Source: an uncultured SAR86 cluster bacterium
GTDB taxonomy: Bacteria > Pseudomonadota > Gammaproteobacteria > Magnimaribacterales > D2472
Reading direction: 5' to 3'
Length of the DNA: 64,000 nucleotides
NCBI GenBank assembly: GCA_902627055.1
Contig: CACOHS010000002.1
Span: 117,977 to 181,976 of the forward strand
Shown: one piece after another, positions 1 to 8,716 of the stretch
How positions within the stretch are numbered: the stretch's first letter is position 1
How the letters are laid out: each line of letters opens with the position of its first letter
The notes under the pieces: generated by a model
What the model was told of the DNA's origin: nothing
Database searches by the model: none
The model's input: the letters and a program-made list of their open reading frames with translations, nothing else
Position numbers and translations under genes: made by a program

Positions 1-522
1 AGCGTCAGAGGAAATATCTCTATCCCACCAAGCATGATCTGGATGAACTGACATATTTAATTGTTGAATAAATGCTGGAGTTGAGCCCAATCCTAAATTC
101 TCATAATGCATAACTTTGAAATCATCCTCTTTTACTGTTTTCATTATTTCAGGCAATGGAGTGCTGAGGCCTGAATAACCTTTCATATGATCAAAATCAG
201 AACATAGAGCTGAGTACAAGCATGTTATTTTATTATTCTGAACCAATTTAACCTGACCCATTGATGATCCTTTAGAGGTTCTGAATACTTCAACATGTAA
301 CTCAGCAGATTCTGATTCGGTTCTATCAAGATAATAGACATTTGAATTAATTGCACTTGGATGAGGAAGGACTTGTGTCATCGCTTTATTCATCAAGGCT
401 AATAAATATCCTCCATGAGGCGTATTACCAACAAAATATCTTGAATCGGGTGTAAAAGAAAAAATATTGTCTGACACTTGGTTCAGTACTAAAGCTGATT
501 GAAACTGTTCAAATTGGTTCAT
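1..522 (-). CDS. acyl-CoA thioesterase-like protein, C-terminus cut by the window edge
   Basis: The frame is open from an ATG at 522 to the first base of the window (174 codons, no stop), so the C-terminus lies outside. The translation starts MNQFEQFQSALVLNQVSDNI and continues with TPHGGYLLALMNKAM and later HPDHAWWDRD. This layout resembles the TesB-like double-hotdog acyl-CoA thioesterases (4HBT_3 type), which hydrolyse acyl-CoA to free acid and CoA in the cytoplasm. It is divergent from tatD, with only 44 bp between the starts. The adjacent racemase suggests a role in acyl-CoA turnover, which is inference. The family is called from pattern only and the catalytic residues of the second hotdog may lie outside the window. 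Confidence 0.65.
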   Translation of the reverse strand, partial: MNQFEQFQSALVLNQVSDNIFSFTPDSRYFVGNTPHGGYLLALMNKAMTQVLPHPSAINSNVYYLDRTESESAELHVEVFRTSKGSSMGQVKLVQNNKITCLYSALCSDFDHMKGYSGLSTPLPEIMKTVKEDDFKVMHYENLGLGSTPAFIQQLNMSVHPDHAWWDRDISSDA

Positions 523-566
523 ATTGATAGATAATTACAACTCATTGTAATAGATAGAGTTTAAAA

Positions 567-1352
567 ATGGCTGGATTTATAGATATTGCTTGTAATTTTA
601 CTCATGAGTCTTTTAAAAATAATTTAGAGACAGTCATAGCTAATGCAGAAAATGCAGGAGTAGAGAAATTTGTTTTACTTTCAGCAAGCCTAAAGGATCT
701 TGATCCGATTCAAATTATTCAAAGCAAATCTCCTGAAAAGTTTTTCATTTGCTCCGGTATTCATCCTCATCATGCGAATGAAATTAAAGACATTAATTAC
801 AAAACATTACTCGAAAAACTTCAATCTACTAATCCTAATGCAATAGGTGAAACTGGATTAGATTATTTTAGGAATATTTCTCCCCCTGATATTCAGAGAG
901 ATGCATTTAGGGTGCAAATTGATATAGCAAAGGAATTAAAACTACCTCTCTATCTTCATCAAAGAGATGCGCACGATGATTTTATAGAAATCATTAAAGA
1001 AAATATTAAAAATTTTCCAAAATTTATTGTTCATTGCTTTACGGGCACACAAAGTCAATTAGATCAATATTTAGAGTTAGGGGCTTATATTGGTCTAACA
1101 GGATGGATATGTGATGTGAAACGAAACGTTGATCTGCGAAAATCAATAAAAAACATTCCCATTGAAAGGATGATGATAGAAACAGATTGCCCTTACCTAA
1201 TCCCAAAAAATCTTATTAGCAATTCTAAAAATAATGTTAATGAGCCAAAATATTTACCGCACATAGCTCAAGAAATTTGTGAGCTTATCGGTATTGAAAT
1301 TGAGGAATTGAAGGTAGTTACAAGCAAAAATGCTGTTAACTTCTTTAGCTAA
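567..1352 (+). CDS. tatD: TatD family metal-dependent 3'-5' exonuclease
   Basis: A 261-aa protein matching Escherichia coli TatD in length and landmarks: N-terminal IDIACNFTHESF, GIHPHHA, the metal-site segment IGETGLDYFRN, LYLHQRDAHDDF, VHCFTGT, LTGWICD, and MIETDCPYLIPKNL followed by NEPKYLPHI. TatD proteins are TIM-barrel amidohydrolase-fold exonucleases acting on DNA/RNA ends in the cytoplasm, in repair or nucleic-acid clean-up. The NFTHESF start is that of TatD proper rather than the YcfH/YjjV paralogs, which begin with a DxHxH motif. The gene stands alone on the plus strand and its 3' end overlaps the convergent racemase gene by 8 bp. Confidence 0.9.
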   Translation: MAGFIDIACNFTHESFKNNLETVIANAENAGVEKFVLLSASLKDLDPIQIIQSKSPEKFFICSGIHPHHANEIKDINYKTLLEKLQSTNPNAIGETGLDYFRNISPPDIQRDAFRVQIDIAKELKLPLYLHQRDAHDDFIEIIKENIKNFPKFIVHCFTGTQSQLDQYLELGAYIGLTGWICDVKRNVDLRKSIKNIPIERMMIETDCPYLIPKNLISNSKNNVNEPKYLPHIAQEICELIGIEIEELKVVTSKNAVNFFS

Positions 1353-2451
1353 AACAAGTTCTATCTAAGTTATACTGCTCACATATTTCATCATTGTTTT
1401 CTCCGGCTTTAAGTGCTGAGTGCTTTATTTTGGAAGCAGTTTCTGAAAATCTAGGAGCTGGAGCCGGCTGAATAATTCCATCAATTTCAACAAATGAATT
1501 TCTTGATTTCATATGATAATGCTCTGGTGCTTCAGATAAATTTAATACGGGAGCAACACATGCATCTGTTCCATCAAATATATTAGCCCATTCATCGCGA
1601 GTTTTTTCTTTAATCTTATCTTTAATGATTTTTTTTAGATGAGGCCATTGCTCTCTATCATGCTGATTCTGAAATTTTGTATCTGATATATCTAATTTTT
1701 CAAGAAGAATTGCATAAAATTGAGGCTCGATAGCTCCAATTGCCAAAAACTTTCCATCAGAACATTCATAACTATCATAAAAATGGGCGCCACCATCAAG
1801 CATGTTTGATTCTCGTTCCTCTAACCAAAAACCAGATGCCTTAAAAGCATAAAACATGGACATTAAAACGGATGCTCCATCTACCATAGCAGCATCAACT
1901 ACTTGACCTTTACCGCCATTTTTTATGTTCAATAAGGCAGAAACCATTCCCAAGGCAAGAAACATGCCGCCACCTCCAAAATCACCTACTAAATTTAATG
2001 GAGGTGGTGGTGTATCCTCTTTTCTACCCATTAATTCTAGGGCTCCAGTCAAAGCAATATAGTTGATATCATGACCAGCAGTTTTAGATAACGGCCCATC
2101 TTGTCCCCAGCCTGTCATCCTCCCATAAACAAGGTTGGAGTTAATTTTCAAACACTCTTCTGGTCCAAGACCAAGTCGCTCCATAACGCCAGGTCTAAAA
2201 CCCTCTATGATTCCATCAACGCTTGCTAAAAGTTTTTTTATTTCTTCAATTGTTTTTGAGTTTTTCAAATCCGCAGATAATGAAAGTTTTGATCTGTTTT
2301 GAAAATCGATTGTATTTCCCTGACCATGTTGAGAGGCTCTATCAATTCTTATAACCTCTGCTCCTAAATCAGCTAAAATCATTCCACAAAAAGGTCCTGG
2401 TCCGATGCCAGCAAATTCAACAAGTTTTATGCCGCTTAAAGGTCCTGCCAT
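1345..2451 (-). CDS. alpha-methylacyl-CoA racemase (CaiB/BaiF superfamily)
   Basis: A 368-aa class III CoA-transferase-fold protein starting MAGPLSGIKLVEFAGIGPGP, the opening typical of alpha-methylacyl-CoA racemases. Residues aligning with the catalytic set of the Mycobacterium tuberculosis enzyme are present: His127 (AGHDINY), Asp157 (LVGDFGGGG) and Glu242 (GAIEPQFY). The family epimerises 2-methylacyl-CoA esters so that branched chains can enter beta-oxidation, in the cytoplasm. An AGGAG ribosome-binding site lies just before the ATG, over the stop of the upstream RND gene, so the two are probably co-transcribed. Together with the thioesterase at the window edge this suggests handling of branched or isoprenoid acyl-CoAs (inference). 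Confidence 0.85.
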   Translation of the reverse strand: MAGPLSGIKLVEFAGIGPGPFCGMILADLGAEVIRIDRASQHGQGNTIDFQNRSKLSLSADLKNSKTIEEIKKLLASVDGIIEGFRPGVMERLGLGPEECLKINSNLVYGRMTGWGQDGPLSKTAGHDINYIALTGALELMGRKEDTPPPPLNLVGDFGGGGMFLALGMVSALLNIKNGGKGQVVDAAMVDGASVLMSMFYAFKASGFWLEERESNMLDGGAHFYDSYECSDGKFLAIGAIEPQFYAILLEKLDISDTKFQNQHDREQWPHLKKIIKDKIKEKTRDEWANIFDGTDACVAPVLNLSEAPEHYHMKSRNSFVEIDGIIQPAPAPRFSETASKIKHSALKAGENNDEICEQYNLDRTCFS

Positions 2452-2454
2452 TTA

Positions 2455-4911
2455 TTACTCCTGATATGAAAAAGCATTAAAGAACTTTAATAGAAATGGT
2501 AACAAAGTTAAGGAAGCGAAAAAAGAAACCATCAGTGCAAAAGCTGTAAATAATCCAAAAAGAACTGTTGGTGTGAAATTTGAAAGAGCAAAAATAGAAA
2601 ATCCAGCTGCTATTGTTGTTGCTGTGTAAAAAACAGCTCTACCCACAGTCTCATGTGAGTTTGATATCCTCTGATTATTAGTAAGACCTTTGTTGCTAAC
2701 CTCAATCTTATATCTATATAGATAATGAATAGTGTTATCTACTGCCATACCGACACTTATTGCAGCAACAGTAATAGTCATTATATCTAGAGGTATACTT
2801 AAAAATCCTAACAAACCTAGAACAGACCCAGCTGTAATTAAATTTGGAGCAAGCGCTATTAAAGTAATTTTTATTGATCTAAAAATTAAGAGCATCATCA
2901 ATCCAATGATGGAGAAAACTATTCCTAATGATTTTATTTGTGAGGAAAATAATGATTGCAACATGTTGTTGTATAAAACAGCCAGACCTGTTACTTGAAT
3001 TTGATCTTTACTTAAATCAAATTTATTTATTAGATCATTATTAATCATTTTCAATAGCTCATTTCTATTGAGTGTTTCTGCAGACTCAAGGACTCTTGCT
3101 GAAATTCTTACTTTTGAATCATCCTCATTAATATAAGAGTAAAGCAAAGTTTCTTTAATATCTTCTGGCAGCACAGAGCGTAATAAAGCTAACTCCAGAT
3201 CATTCAATTCATTATCATCATTAATCATTCTTGCTAATTTAATTCCACTTACTACGCTTAAGACTTTCCCTATTTCAGGAATTTCGTCAAGATAATCATG
3301 AATCTCCTCTAGCTTCGCTAGAGATGAAGAATTCCACCAGTAACCAGAAGCATCACTAGATTCATCTGCAAATAAATCATCTTCAAATAAATCATCGCCT
3401 TCAAAATCCAATTCATCAAATATTTCAAGGGCTGGTTGATCAATTAAAATATCTAATGTGGCAGTTCCTCCTAATTGTTGATCAAGCAATAACATGCCCT
3501 GATAAATTTCTGTATCTGGAGAAAAATAGTCTATAAATCTATTCTCAACTTCAAGTTTTGAAATTCCGTAAACTAATGAAATTGAAATAAAAATAAAAAA
3601 GGCAGCAATTAACTTTCCTTGGTTGATTGTAAAAGATGCTAGTTTTGAAGGTATTTTCTTAATGAAATCTAGTGAGTGAGTATGTGTAGTTTTTATAACA
3701 AGCTTCATTAAACTTGGTAAAAAAGTAAAAGTAAAAGCAAACGCAAAAGCCATTCCAACTGCCATCATTTTCCCAAACTCAATCACAGGTTTAATATCTC
3801 CCATAATCAGTGAAAGAAAAGCTATTGCAGTAGTTAATGCAGCAAATAAACATGGCATAACCATCTGATTTAAGGTATTTAATATAGCCTCATCTACTGA
3901 TTCTGAGCTTTTTGAAACTTCCGTAAATCTTACCAATACATGCACGGTCAATGAAATAGTTAATATAAGTAATAGGGCAATAAAGTTTGATGAGATAACA
4001 CTAATTTTCCAGTTCATTAAACCAAGCACACTCGCGGTAAATGCTGTTGTGACAAATGCATTGCTTAAGGGCAAAATTACAAACCAAATATTTTGAAAAA
4101 ATAAATAGAGCATCAAGCAAAAAATAATTGCAACGCCAGCCCCAAACACAGCTAAATCAGATTTTATAAAAGTCATCATATCTGTAGCTATCATTGAGGC
4201 GCCACCTAAAAACAAAGTTCCTTGATTGATGTTTTGTGACAAAATTTCTCTAATCTGAGCTATTAGATTTGTTCTTTCATTCGCCTCATTGTCATTTATT
4301 TTAGAAATTTGTTGATTGATATTACTAAGTTGATTTTTTTGATTAATCGAAAGGCTGGGCATATCGAGCAACTCATATCTTTTTTGAATTAAATCTCTAT
4401 ACAAACTATTCTCTTGAATAGTCACCTGTATTGCCGTTGTATCTCCAGATGGACTAATTATGAGCTCTGAATAAACAGGATTATTTAGTATTTCCTCTTT
4501 TGCTGCTGCAAAATCAACATTTTTAGATTCTAAAGTTTTAAGATTATCCATTAAATCAGTTAACGGAACTTTAGGCTGAAAGAATATAGGGGCGTCTAAA
4601 ATGCTAAGAACCGATTGAATGCTGGGAAGCTTTTCTAAATCATGGGTTAACTTTTGAATTGTTGCCAAAGATTGAGGTGAAAATAGGTCTGCCTTGGGGG
4701 TGAAAGTAATAATTAAGAAATCTGAATTGCCAAATATTTCTCCTGTCTCTCTATATATCCTAAAGGCTTCATCACCCTCTATGACTAATGCATCCGAAGA
4801 TGCATCAAGTTTAAAATTTTTTAGCCCGACACTTGCTGAAAGAAAAATAGCTACTATAAAAACCATTACTGTTATTGGTTTTTTGAGAATTAGTCTAAAG
4901 ATACTTTGCAT
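2455..4911 (-). CDS. RND/MMPL superfamily exporter
   Basis: A membrane protein of about 818 aa with the RND layout: an N-terminal membrane helix (KKPITVMVFIVAIFLSASVG), a large periplasmic loop, a block of about five helices from residue ~255, a second helix at ~430, a second periplasmic loop, and a final helix block containing GMAVDNTIHYLYRYK. Such MMPL/HpnN-like proteins export lipids or hydrophobic compounds across the inner membrane using the proton gradient. I start at the ATG at 4911, two bases from the bolA stop; a longer frame exists only from a TTG inside bolA. The second periplasmic loop has an unusual Asp/Glu-rich stretch around residues 500-520 (FEGDDLFEDDLFADESSD). Substrate unknown. 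Confidence 0.85.
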   Translation of the reverse strand: MQSIFRLILKKPITVMVFIVAIFLSASVGLKNFKLDASSDALVIEGDEAFRIYRETGEIFGNSDFLIITFTPKADLFSPQSLATIQKLTHDLEKLPSIQSVLSILDAPIFFQPKVPLTDLMDNLKTLESKNVDFAAAKEEILNNPVYSELIISPSGDTTAIQVTIQENSLYRDLIQKRYELLDMPSLSINQKNQLSNINQQISKINDNEANERTNLIAQIREILSQNINQGTLFLGGASMIATDMMTFIKSDLAVFGAGVAIIFCLMLYLFFQNIWFVILPLSNAFVTTAFTASVLGLMNWKISVISSNFIALLLILTISLTVHVLVRFTEVSKSSESVDEAILNTLNQMVMPCLFAALTTAIAFLSLIMGDIKPVIEFGKMMAVGMAFAFAFTFTFLPSLMKLVIKTTHTHSLDFIKKIPSKLASFTINQGKLIAAFFIFISISLVYGISKLEVENRFIDYFSPDTEIYQGMLLLDQQLGGTATLDILIDQPALEIFDELDFEGDDLFEDDLFADESSDASGYWWNSSSLAKLEEIHDYLDEIPEIGKVLSVVSGIKLARMINDDNELNDLELALLRSVLPEDIKETLLYSYINEDDSKVRISARVLESAETLNRNELLKMINNDLINKFDLSKDQIQVTGLAVLYNNMLQSLFSSQIKSLGIVFSIIGLMMLLIFRSIKITLIALAPNLITAGSVLGLLGFLSIPLDIMTITVAAISVGMAVDNTIHYLYRYKIEVSNKGLTNNQRISNSHETVGRAVFYTATTIAAGFSIFALSNFTPTVLFGLFTAFALMVSFFASLTLLPFLLKFFNAFSYQE

Positions 4912-4913
4912 AT

Positions 4914-5219
4914 TTAAGATTTTTTGTTGGCGCAATCTGGGGATGAGAATATTACTGGATTATCTTTGTATTCTTCAAGAGTAAAGGCTTGTATAGATAA
5001 TGCGTGTATTTCTTTCATGACTTTAGATAGAATTTGATATATCAGTTGATGTCTTTTAACTTTGCTCAGTGTTATAAAATCATCTGAAGCTATTATTAAT
5101 TTAAAATGGGTCTCTGAATTTGGTGGGACATTATGCATTGAACTCTCATTCTCTAAAAACATATGCTCAATAGTTAATTGGTTATTTAAGGCGTTTATGA
5201 TACTTTCATAAGCACTCAT
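4914..5219 (-). CDS. bolA: BolA family protein
   Basis: A 101-aa protein with the BolA fold signature: VPPNSETHFKLIIASDDF, then the conserved helix VKRHQLIYQIL, then IHALSIQAFTLEEY. BolA proteins pair with monothiol glutaredoxins in [2Fe-2S] cluster handling, and E. coli BolA also acts as a morphology/stress regulator; the protein is cytoplasmic. The start codon overlaps the end of the upstream ogt gene by 4 bp and its stop lies 2 bp before the RND gene, so ogt-bolA-RND-racemase looks like one operon. The C-terminal tail (about 10 residues with one Cys) is not diagnostic. Confidence 0.85.
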   Translation of the reverse strand: MSAYESIINALNNQLTIEHMFLENESSMHNVPPNSETHFKLIIASDDFITLSKVKRHQLIYQILSKVMKEIHALSIQAFTLEEYKDNPVIFSSPDCANKKS

Positions 5220-5656
5220 ACGGACTCCATTTTTAAAAGATATTCTTTATTTATTTTCCCTAAGGCAAACTCCCCTGTTGATCCATCTTGCTTAATTACC
5301 CTGTGACATGGAATAAGAAGAGGTAATGGATTTAACCGACAAGCAGTTCCAACTGCCCTTGCAGCTCCTGGAGAGCCAATCTTTGAAGCTAGCGAAGAGT
5401 AAGATTCAGTATGGCCTCTTGGTATTGTTGACAATGTTTCCCACAACTTTAATTGAAATGGCGTGCCTTGAATAAAATATTTTGGAAGACTTTTTAAACC
5501 TTTTTTACTAAAAAAATGATTTATTACCTTTTGAAGACTGATATCAGGAAAATTAGAGGAATTTTGTTGGCCTATATAAATGAGCTTTACCAATAAAGAA
5601 TTAACATAGAAAGAATTAAAATTTCCAATTGGAGTTATTATTGACTTTGATTCCAT
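5216..5656 (-). CDS. ogt: methylated-DNA--protein-cysteine S-methyltransferase
   Basis: A 146-aa suicide alkyltransferase that removes the alkyl group from O6-alkylguanine onto its own cysteine. The active-site motif IPCHRVI is present with acceptor Cys117. Upstream lie the DNA-binding helix region AARAVGTACRLNPLPLL, with the arginine-finger motif RAVG, and the TPFQLKLWETLSTIPRG segment typical of Ogt/MGMT. The N-terminal domain is short and divergent, so this is an Ogt-type enzyme without the Ada transcription-factor domain. It is first of the putative ogt-bolA-RND-racemase operon. Two photolyase-family genes in the same window also concern DNA damage, but are not linked to it. Confidence 0.9.
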   Translation of the reverse strand: MESKSIITPIGNFNSFYVNSLLVKLIYIGQQNSSNFPDISLQKVINHFFSKKGLKSLPKYFIQGTPFQLKLWETLSTIPRGHTESYSSLASKIGSPGAARAVGTACRLNPLPLLIPCHRVIKQDGSTGEFALGKINKEYLLKMESV

Positions 5657-5698
5657 AATGGTAATTTTAACATTGCCAACTGCATGAAATAAAAAAAA

Positions 5699-5724
5699 TA
5701 AAAAAGAGGGTCTATGCCCTCTTT
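5699..5724 (-). terminator. intrinsic terminator of the secreted-protein gene
   Basis: On the minus strand an 8-bp stem (AAAGAGGG / CCCTCTTT) with loop CATAGA runs into a T-tract. It lies about 20 bp past the stop of the secreted-protein gene ending at 5746 and just before the ogt start at 5656, so it insulates the two. Confidence 0.75.
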
Positions 5725-5745
5725 AATTTAAAAAATTAAAATTAT

Positions 5746-6492
5746 TTATTTTAATTGATGGGTAATGTAAATCCTGCTGTTAGAACATGAATCAATTAGC
5801 TCTCCAAGTGCTTTATCTTCATCTGATCCATTTATGTTCATCCAATAATTATCAGCCGCAGCCCCTAGCTCTGCAACAGTTCTTGCATAAAGGGAATAAA
5901 CATAATCATAATCACCCTCTGTCGCACCGGAACCAGGAAATATCATTTTCCGCCCAAGATTATCGCCCTTTGATTTGGCTGCAATTGCAAAATCTTTGTA
6001 TGCATCGAACACTTGTCGATTATTAACTCCCTCCTTCATCTTGCAATCTGAAAACCTAACCGCTCCAACTTCCATGTCACCTTCTGGAGATGAAACTGGC
6101 CATTGCCAAGTATCTATTGCCTGAACTGGAATTGTTGGTACTTTTTTAAGGAGATCACCGCCATTTTTTACCCAATAATCAAGCCCAATATATTGCTCAG
6201 TAGCATTTGGCCAAATTCCTAAAAAAACACTGTCAAGTGAGTGTAAACTTGAGTTGAAGTAAGGCATAAAAAGAACGGGCTGCCAATTATCATAAATAGA
6301 ATGTTTGCTAGTCCATTTAACTAAATCTTCTCCCCACTTTAATAAGTCTTCAAAATCTTTACCAGGCTTAAACTTATCAACATAATACTCTGCCTTATTT
6401 GGTACCGGTTCATATTTATACTCAACTTGCGCATAAGTAATTGCTGGCATTAATAATGCACATATTGCCAACATTGAAGTTAGATTTTTCAT
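5746..6492 (-). CDS. secreted two-repeat protein of unknown function (paralog of the gene at 39324)
   Basis: A protein of about 248 aa with a Sec signal peptide (MKNLTSMLAICALLMPAITYAQ). I start at the ATG at 6492, which has a GGAG site 8 nt upstream; a longer frame needs a GTG. The mature part looks like two copies of one module: an N half with GKDFEDLLKWGEDLVKW and a C half with FSDCKMKEGVNNRQVFDAYK, each followed by an aromatic segment ending in DYW or NYW. It ends SCSNSRIYITHQLK, close to SCENSRMYSGTLIR in the product at 39324-40061, and the two align over their length. I know no function; a tandem ferredoxin-like (ABM/DUF1330-like) fold is a guess from the repeat layout. It is a single gene with its own terminator. 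Confidence 0.75.
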   Translation of the reverse strand: MKNLTSMLAICALLMPAITYAQVEYKYEPVPNKAEYYVDKFKPGKDFEDLLKWGEDLVKWTSKHSIYDNWQPVLFMPYFNSSLHSLDSVFLGIWPNATEQYIGLDYWVKNGGDLLKKVPTIPVQAIDTWQWPVSSPEGDMEVGAVRFSDCKMKEGVNNRQVFDAYKDFAIAAKSKGDNLGRKMIFPGSGATEGDYDYVYSLYARTVAELGAAADNYWMNINGSDEDKALGELIDSCSNSRIYITHQLK

Positions 6493-6565
6493 AATTTCTC
6501 CATTAAAAATATATTTAAAATACACATTAACATGAAAATAATTTTATTGAGTGAAAATTTGAATA

Positions 6566-6640
6566 TGGTGCGGCATCCGAGATTCGAACTCGGACCATCT
6601 GCTTGGAAGGCAGATATACTAGCCATTATACTAATGCCGC
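6566..6640 (-). tRNA. tRNA-Gly (anticodon UCC)
   Basis: Read on the minus strand, a full cloverleaf: acceptor GCGGCAT / ATGCCGC, anticodon stem TCTGC / GCAGA with loop CTTCCAA (anticodon TCC), T-loop GTTCGAATC, discriminator A, and an encoded CCA at 6568-6566. It reads GGA (and GGG by wobble) glycine codons. A second glycine tRNA (GCC) lies at 50224-50299. Confidence 0.97.
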
Positions 6641-6747
6641 TAGAAGTGAATTCGTATATTACACTATCTTTTAATTAATCTTAATATAATTAAATAGTCT
6701 GGTGGAATTTAATAAACGCTCTACAGTGAAATAGTATAAAATTAATT

Positions 6748-6942
6748 ATGTTAATTGATTTTTACCACCTAAAAAAAGCAAAGGTCGGCTACGCAATCCA
6801 TGGAGTAAGAGTTTTTAAAATTTCTTTTAAATTAATATTTCTTGGATTAACAGGAATAATTCATGCCTTGTTACCTTTTATTTTTTTAGAAACTGTCAGT
6901 ACTGGAGTGAAGAAAATTAATCAAGAAATATCGCAATTTTAA
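6748..6942 (+). CDS. small membrane protein, DUF6356-like
   Basis: A 64-aa protein with one long hydrophobic stretch (about residues 26-50) around LGLTGIIHALLPFIFLETVS. The core H-A-L-L-P-F-x-F with a short charged C-terminus is reminiscent of the DUF6356 family of small inner-membrane proteins; I hold this loosely. No function is known to me. It is convergent with the lipoprotein gene, its stop one base from that gene's stop, and follows the divergent tRNA-Gly. No strong ribosome-binding site is visible. Confidence 0.55.
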   Translation: MLIDFYHLKKAKVGYAIHGVRVFKISFKLIFLGLTGIIHALLPFIFLETVSTGVKKINQEISQF

Positions 6943-6943
6943 T

Positions 6944-7681
6944 TTATATCACTTTATAACGACGATACATTTTTGAGGGCTGGCATATCGACTGCTCCAA
7001 AAGCATTACTTGAATTTCCTTGCTTATTTCTAAAGACTGCCAAGATTCTATAAACTCTTGTCTTGATTCAAGAGATAAGAAAATATTTGTCCATTGAAAT
7101 TGATTTTCAGAATCAATTGCCTCTCCGTAAAAAATATCTACCGGAGCATTATATTTCAATAATGCATCTGTAAATTGCTCAAGGGTTAACTTTAATGTTG
7201 CGTAATTAAATCCTGTTATGTATTCACAATTTAATATTTCTGAGATCACATTTGAGTCTAGGATATTTTGAGAGGTGAGACTCATACTTCTGGTTAAAAT
7301 ATCTGACCCCTCGCATTCAGCTATCTCATCAAAGGATAACGTTTCAAGAGTGAGTTTAAATCTATCCAATGAAAGTTGATTAGCATGGTTAAAAACTAGT
7401 TTGAAAGATTTTGTATCAATTTGAGCTTCTTTTAATAGTGGAAATAAAAAAAATAGTTCTTCAGAGCTTTTATCAGTCCTGGAAAAACTATTAACAAATT
7501 TAGGTATAAATCTCTCAACTGAATTGAGAGTTTTGCCTGAAACTAAATTGCAATTTAAAGAAGTTTGATTCGTTGAGAATTCAGGTTTGATAAAATTATC
7601 AAGATCTAAATTAGAATTTTGAGGATCTCCTCCACATCCCGAAACAACTATGAAAAAAATTATTAAAAGATAGTATTTCAA
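6944..7681 (-). CDS. lipoprotein of unknown function
   Basis: A 245-aa product with a type II signal: MKYYLLIIFFIVVSGC, lipobox VSGC with the lipidated Cys at 16, followed by GGDPQNSN. The start codon would be TTG, the only start that keeps the signal peptide. The mature protein is mostly helical and polar, with no domain I recognise. It carries several Cys (for example NCNLVSG, ECEGS, NCEYI, ICQPS). It is divergent from the PhoD-like gene, with 37 bp between starts, so they may share a promoter region. Predicted location is the inner or outer membrane, facing the periplasm. Confidence 0.65.
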   Translation of the reverse strand: MKYYLLIIFFIVVSGCGGDPQNSNLDLDNFIKPEFSTNQTSLNCNLVSGKTLNSVERFIPKFVNSFSRTDKSSEELFFLFPLLKEAQIDTKSFKLVFNHANQLSLDRFKLTLETLSFDEIAECEGSDILTRSMSLTSQNILDSNVISEILNCEYITGFNYATLKLTLEQFTDALLKYNAPVDIFYGEAIDSENQFQWTNIFLSLESRQEFIESWQSLEISKEIQVMLLEQSICQPSKMYRRYKVI

Positions 7682-7718
7682 CTTTAGTTAAATATTTAAA
7701 TGATGACATAATAATATT

Positions 7719-8705
7719 ATGAAAAAATATATCTGCCTACATGTTATGTGCATGTGTTCTATTCTTTTTAACTCTTCTCAAGTTCATGCATATAAATATG
7801 GATTAGGATCTTGCCTTGATCAAAGCCTCGATCAAGTAATTTGGTCAGCTATTCAAGAGGAAAAATTAGATGGATTTATTTTTCTTGGAGACAATGTTTA
7901 TGGAGATCAACCAAATGGGGAGCTTTTTAAAATGAGAAATGCTTATGAAGTTCAAAAAACTAAGTTGCCGAAGTGGTTAATAAAAGAAAAAGATATTTTA
8001 GCTATATGGGATGACCATGATTTTGGTTTAAATGATGGAGGAAGAGACTATCTCTTCAAAGAAGAAGCCAAAAAAATGTTCTTAAATTTCTGGAATATCG
8101 CTGATGATGATCCAAGAAATTACAGAGAAGGCTTATATTTCAAAGATATTAAAACTATAGATGGATCTAAAATTGAAATAATTGCTCTAGATACAAGATA
8201 TTTCAGATCAAAACTAAATGGTAAAAAAAATGCTTATAAGCCAAATATAAATCCTCAAGCAACGATTCTTGGAAAAGAGCAATGGGATTGGGTCCAATCA
8301 TCAATTACTAATTCAACAGCAAAAGCAATTATTATTTTGTCATCTATTCAAGTGTTAGCTACTGATCATCCATATGAAAAATGGGCAAACTTTCCATTAG
8401 AGCGCTCAAAACTAATAAGAATTCTGTCTGAAGCAGCTCAAGATAAAGCAGTAATTGTAGTTTCAGGTGATAGACATAGATCAGGAATATATCAAAATAA
8501 TTTTTTTACCGAAATTACAGCTTCTTCCCTAAATAAACCCGGATCAAAATTTAAAGAAAGTGATCCATTATTAATAGGTGAGACATTTCCAGAAATGAAT
8601 TACGGAATTTTGGATATACAGCCATTACAAAATAGAATTACTCTTTCGCTACATGACAAAAAAGGAAAAAAACTTAATTCTAAGATTATTAATTTCTTAC
8701 AATGA
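7719..8705 (+). CDS. secreted PhoD-like metallophosphatase
   Basis: A 328-aa protein with a signal peptide (MKKYICLHVMCMCSILFNSSQVHA). Metal-site motifs of the PhoD-like alkaline phosphatase/phosphodiesterase family follow: GSC (30-32), GDNVYGD (57-63), WDDHDFGLND (97-106), and later VVSGDRHRSG. These ligands bind Fe/Ca or similar metals for periplasmic phosphoester hydrolysis. At 328 aa it lacks the N-terminal beta domain of full PhoD (about 550 aa), like the shorter marine PhoD-like proteins. Its TGA overlaps a candidate start of the photolyase gene as ATGA, suggesting one transcript. A phosphorus-acquisition role is inferred from the family. Confidence 0.85.
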   Translation: MKKYICLHVMCMCSILFNSSQVHAYKYGLGSCLDQSLDQVIWSAIQEEKLDGFIFLGDNVYGDQPNGELFKMRNAYEVQKTKLPKWLIKEKDILAIWDDHDFGLNDGGRDYLFKEEAKKMFLNFWNIADDDPRNYREGLYFKDIKTIDGSKIEIIALDTRYFRSKLNGKKNAYKPNINPQATILGKEQWDWVQSSITNSTAKAIIILSSIQVLATDHPYEKWANFPLERSKLIRILSEAAQDKAVIVVSGDRHRSGIYQNNFFTEITASSLNKPGSKFKESDPLLIGETFPEMNYGILDIQPLQNRITLSLHDKKGKKLNSKIINFLQ

Positions 8706-8716
8706 CAGGATCAAAT

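Noticed and set aside
2732..2998. Plus-strand open frame of 88 codons opposite the RND gene
   Set aside because: Shadow of a convincing minus-strand gene, with no recognisable domain and no start signal; the same holds for the other antisense frames such as 21606-21899, 27340-27603 and 41505-41795.
4912..4935. Longer RND start at 4935
   Set aside because: It is a TTG inside bolA; the ATG at 4911 sits 2 bp from the bolA stop and gives the expected N-terminal helix.
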